64,000 nucleotides of DNA from NCBI GenBank assembly GCA_000720535.1, contig JOAZ01000009.1, forward strand, positions 124,001 to 188,000, written 5' to 3'. Source of the stretch: Streptomyces halstedii. Its GTDB lineage: Bacteria > Actinomycetota > Actinomycetes > Streptomycetales > Streptomycetaceae. Below, one piece after another: positions 61,595-64,000 of the stretch. A model generated the notes under the pieces. That model did not search any database, was not told where the DNA came from, and saw only the letters and a program-made list of their open reading frames with translations. The translations under genes and the position numbers were made by a program. The stretch's first letter is position 1. Each line of letters starts with the position of its first letter.

Positions 61595-62417
61595 CTCTGC
61601 CTCCCTGAAGGAGCCCGCCGGCTCGGCTCCGGCCCCCGGGACCACCGGCGTGGAGCCGCTGGTCCGCTTCGACAAGGTCGTCAAGCGCTACGGCGACCAT
61701 GTGGTCCTGGACGAACTGGACTTCACCGTGAAGCGCGGCGAGCACGTCACGCTGATCGGCCCGAGCGGCTCCGGCAAGACCACCATCCTGCGGCTGCTGA
61801 TGACGCTGGAGAAGGTCAGCGACGGGGTCATCTGGGTGGACGGCTCACCGCTGTCGCACACCCGCAAGCCGGACGGCTCGCTCAAGCCGGCGGGCGAGAA
61901 GCAGTTGCGGGAGTCCCGGAAGAAGATCGGCATGGTCTTCCAGCAGTTCAACCTCTTCCCGAACATGAAGGTGCTCCAGAACATCACCGAGGCCCCGGTC
62001 AACGTCCTGGGCATGGAGCGGGAGGAGGCGGAGACCCGCGCCCGCGAGCTGCTCGACATGGTCGGGCTCGCCGGCAAGGTCGACGCCCACCCCTCCCAGC
62101 TCTCCGGCGGCCAGCAGCAGCGGGTGGCGATCGCCCGCGCGCTGGCGATGCGCCCGGAGATCCTCCTGCTCGACGAGGTGACCTCGGCGCTCGACCCGGA
62201 GCTGGTGGCGGGCGTGCTGGAACTCCTCGGCGACATCGCGAGGAACACCAACATCACCATGCTCTGTGTCACGCACGAGATGAACTTCGCCCGGGACGTC
62301 TCGGAAAAGGTCCTGATGTTCGACGCGGGCCGGGTGGTGGAGTCCGGGACCCCGGAGAAGATCTTCACCGACCCGGAGCACGAACGGACGCGGGAGTTCC
62401 TCAACGCGGTGCTCTGA
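61584..62417 (+). CDS. ehuA: Ectoine-type ABC transporter ATP-binding protein EhuA
   Basis: A 277-residue ABC ATPase starting at TTG 61584 ([11 protein letters not shown]) behind GGAG. Walker [13 protein letters not shown]-loop [14 protein letters not shown] signature [17 protein letters not shown], Walker [13 protein letters not shown] and the H-switch [11 protein letters not shown] are complete. The N-terminal 25 residues are an extension. Energises EhuBCD. Confidence 0.93.
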   Translation: MATDSASLKEPAGSAPAPGTTGVEPLVRFDKVVKRYGDHVVLDELDFTVKRGEHVTLIGPSGSGKTTILRLLMTLEKVSDGVIWVDGSPLSHTRKPDGSLKPAGEKQLRESRKKIGMVFQQFNLFPNMKVLQNITEAPVNVLGMEREEAETRARELLDMVGLAGKVDAHPSQLSGGQQQRVAIARALAMRPEILLLDEVTSALDPELVAGVLELLGDIARNTNITMLCVTHEMNFARDVSEKVLMFDAGRVVESGTPEKIFTDPEHERTREFLNAVL

Positions 62418-62529
62418 CCTCGGCACCGGCACGGCAGCTATGACCTTGGCATATGCGGACCGGAAGTGCCCCGGACGACACCTCCGGGGCGCCCCGGGAC
62501 AACTCGTCAACGCCCTCTCCGTAGTGCGC

Positions 62530-62568
62530 TTGTGACCGCTATCGTGGGGGCCTGACCGCAGGTCACAA
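62530..62568. promoter_or_regulatory. Inverted repeat upstream of the IclR gene
   Basis: TTGTGACC (62530-62537) and GGTCACAA (62561-62568) form a perfect 8-bp dyad with a 23-bp spacer, ending 17 bp before the IclR start. Likely an autoregulatory operator. Confidence 0.55.
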
Positions 62569-62585
62569 CCTGGTGGGGGAGAACC

Positions 62586-63344
62586 GTGGCGTTGAAGCCC
62601 GAGCCGAAGGCGCCGTTCCACTCGGTGCAGTACGCGCTGCGTGTGCTGGAGTCCGTGTCCACCCACGACGGCGGCGTGACCGACGCGCAGCTCTCCCGTG
62701 AGACGGGGCTGCCGGTCGGGCACCTCGCCTCCCTGCTGCTGACCCTGCGCCGCGAGGGGTACGTCGAGCAGATCGCGGACGGCGCCTACGTCGTCGGGGC
62801 GTCGCTCGCCGAGCTCGGCTCCGGAGCGACCCGGCGCCGGGCGGTGGAGGCACGGCTCCAGGAGACCCTGACGCAGCTGCGGGACTCGGTCGGCGCCGCG
62901 GTCTACGTCAGCCGGTACGTCGACGGCGAGATCCGGATCACACAGGTGGCCGACGGCCCGCGCACGCCCGCCGTCAACGAGTGGGTGGACTTCCGGTCGG
63001 CGGGGCACGCCAGCGCGATCGGCAAGTGCCTGCTGACCCAGCTCGACCGGAACGGCCGGCGCGACCACCTTGCCCGGCACCGTACGGCCCGGCTCACCTC
63101 GCGGACGATCACGAACGAGAAGGTGCTCTTCTCGAAGCTGGACAGCCAGCCCGCGACGGTCCCGGTGCTCGACATCCAGGAGTACGCGGTGGGCACGGTC
63201 TGCGCGGCGGTGCCGCTGACGGCCGGGGCTTCGGCGGGGTGCCTGGCGCTGTCCCTCCCGATCGAGGACGCGCACCGGCTGCGATCGGCGGCGGACACGC
63301 TGAACCGCCGGGCGGCCCCGCTCCTGCTGTCGATGGCCCTCTGA
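62586..63344 (+). CDS. IclR-family transcriptional regulator
   Basis: A 252-residue regulator starting at GTG 62586 behind GGGGGAG. The winged helix (about 10-75) reads VQYALRVLESVSTHDGGVTDAQLSRETGLPVGHLASLLLTLRREGYVEQ. The IclR effector domain follows, with VNEWVDFRSAGHASAIGKCLL and QEYAVGTVCAAVPL. In the same orientation as ehuBCDA, 168 bp downstream, so it probably governs uptake of the same compound. Confidence 0.92.
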   Translation: MALKPEPKAPFHSVQYALRVLESVSTHDGGVTDAQLSRETGLPVGHLASLLLTLRREGYVEQIADGAYVVGASLAELGSGATRRRAVEARLQETLTQLRDSVGAAVYVSRYVDGEIRITQVADGPRTPAVNEWVDFRSAGHASAIGKCLLTQLDRNGRRDHLARHRTARLTSRTITNEKVLFSKLDSQPATVPVLDIQEYAVGTVCAAVPLTAGASAGCLALSLPIEDAHRLRSAADTLNRRAAPLLLSMAL

Positions 63345-63492
63345 GCCGGGGCCTCGCTCCTGCTCTCGCCGGCCCTCTGAACCAGGGCGCCGCACCTCCG
63401 CCGGGGACCCTGCGGGGCCCGACGGTGTCCCCGCGGCGGCCCCGGTGGGCGGCCCCCGCGGGCGCGTGTCGTCAGCACCCTCGGGGACCGGG

Positions 63493-63498
63493 TATTAT
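63493..63498 (+). promoter_or_regulatory. -10 hexamer of the second tRNA-Lys
   Basis: TATTAT ends 14 bp before the tRNA. With its AT-rich surround (TATTATTTTC) it stands out against the GC background. Confidence 0.6.
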
Positions 63499-63512
63499 TT
63501 TCGAGTCAGCAG

Positions 63513-63586
63513 GCGCCGTTAGCTCAGTTGGTTAGAGCAGCTGACTCTTAATCAGCGGGTCCGGGGTTCGAGTCCCTGACGGCGCA
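63513..63586 (+). tRNA. tRNA-Lys (CTT anticodon), copy 2
   Basis: 74 nt, identical to the copy at 52916 except that the last acceptor pair is T-A instead of C-G (GCGCCGT/ACGGCGC), a compensatory change. Same TCAGCAG leader. Anticodon CTT. Confidence 0.97.
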
Positions 63587-63595
63587 CAGACGACG

Positions 63596-63632
63596 CGGTG
63601 GGCGGTTTCCGGATGACGGAAACCGCCCACCG
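63596..63632 (+). terminator. Terminator after the second tRNA-Lys
   Basis: CGGTGGGCGGTTTCC pairs with GGAAACCGCCCACCG around GGATGAC, followed by a CTTTCG tail. Begins 10 bp after the tRNA. Confidence 0.85.
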
Positions 63633-63656
63633 CGCTTTCGTGCGCCGAGCCGCGGT

Positions 63657-63682
63657 GAAGGGCCCGCGACGGCGGGCCCTTC
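63657..63682 (-). terminator. Terminator of the AA10 monooxygenase gene
   Basis: GAAGGGCCCGC pairs with GCGGGCCCTTC around a 4-nt loop, 27 bp downstream of the minus-strand stop. Confidence 0.8.
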
Positions 63683-63708
63683 AGCTCAGGACGTCAGGAC
63701 GTCAGGGG

Positions 63709-64000
63709 TCAGAACTTCACGTCGGAGCACGCGTAGAACGCGTTGGCGGTGTCAGCGACGTTCCAGACGGCCAGGATGATGTGCTTCCCGGACTTCTGGG
63801 TGGGGATCGTGCCCTGGTGGGTCAGGGTCGCCGGGGGCTGCTGGTTCCCGTACGGCACCGTCATGAACGGCTGCGACTCCAGAGCGGCCCTGGTGAGCGG
63901 CTTGGTGGAGTCCCAGCCGTTCTTGGTGATGTAGTAGCGGAAGTCGCTCGTGGCGTGCCGGGCGGTGAACTGCCAGCGGAAGTTGTAGCCCTGGCCGCCG
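63709..64000 (-). CDS. AA10 lytic polysaccharide monooxygenase / chitin-binding protein, C-terminal part (partial)
   Basis: The minus strand from the window edge reads GGQGYNFRWQFTARHATSDF, RYYITKNGWDSTKPLTRAALE, PFMTVPYGNQQPPATLTHQG, TIPTQKSGKHIILAVWNVADTANAFYACSDVKF, then TGA. This is the C-terminal half of the copper-dependent chitin/cellulose-active AA10 family: ARHATSDFRYY carries the second copper-coordinating histidine, and ANAFYACSDV holds the axial-site aromatic and a disulfide cysteine. The N-terminus with the histidine brace lies outside. No extra carbohydrate-binding domain follows. Confidence 0.93.
   Translation of the reverse strand, partial: GGQGYNFRWQFTARHATSDFRYYITKNGWDSTKPLTRAALESQPFMTVPYGNQQPPATLTHQGTIPTQKSGKHIILAVWNVADTANAFYACSDVKF

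Overview
The window is chromosomal DNA from a Streptomyces. It has very high GC, GC-biased third codon positions, many GTG/TTG starts and 4-nt start/stop overlaps. Gene content and order match what I recall of the Streptomyces coelicolor chromosome around SCO2770-SCO2830 (leucine-degradation cluster, glmS, adpA, ornA, cellobiose cluster, cdgA). No database search was possible, so that placement is from memory.

Layout. 1-11.4 kb: end of an acyl-CoA thioesterase, a cytochrome P450, an epoxide-hydrolase-like protein that lacks its catalytic residues, divergent from a WYL regulator, a phosphatase-like gene, and a TetR regulator divergent from a four-gene leucine/isovalerate catabolic operon (3-methylcrotonyl-CoA carboxylase beta and alpha, HMG-CoA lyase, acyl-CoA dehydrogenase). 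11.7-18.4 kb: DUF4429 protein, small conserved protein, glmS, universal stress protein, then the developmental regulator adpA (with its TTA codon) and ornA. 18.4-28.7 kb: tRNA-His followed by an accessory island with a broken integrase start, a frameshifted IS630 transposase, a DUF6879/formyltransferase cassette, an NB-ARC/TPR protein paired with a small putative pore-forming protein through a shared amyloid-like motif, an IS5-type relic, and a TerD-nuclease fusion. 28.8-35.4 kb: cellobiose utilisation genes cebR, bglC, cebG, cebF and cebE with three CebR-type operators. 36-47.9 kb: two-component system, small secreted protein, spermidine-synthase-like methyltransferase, XRE/TPR regulator, histidine phosphatase, PAP2 phosphatase, and an operon of Fe-S-type nuclease, unknown protein and SF1 helicase. 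48.1-51.4 kb: a second DUF6879 cassette with a DUF5753 regulator and a methyltransferase. 51.5-64 kb: two tRNA-Lys genes bracketing an M6 protease, the c-di-GMP enzyme CdgA, a flavin oxidoreductase, an EutA-like protein divergent from an ehuBCDA ectoine-type transporter and an IclR regulator; a partial AA10 polysaccharide monooxygenase closes the window.

How the parts work together. Carbon acquisition (cellobiose, chitin, ectoine-like solutes, leucine) sits beside developmental control (AdpA, c-di-GMP made or degraded by CdgA, pGpG cleared by OrnA). The island behind tRNA-His looks like a small defence or conflict island. Its most notable content is the NLR-like ATPase and its overlapping small partner, whose facing ends carry matching RVYQA-type motifs: a likely amyloid-templated cell-death or immunity pair.
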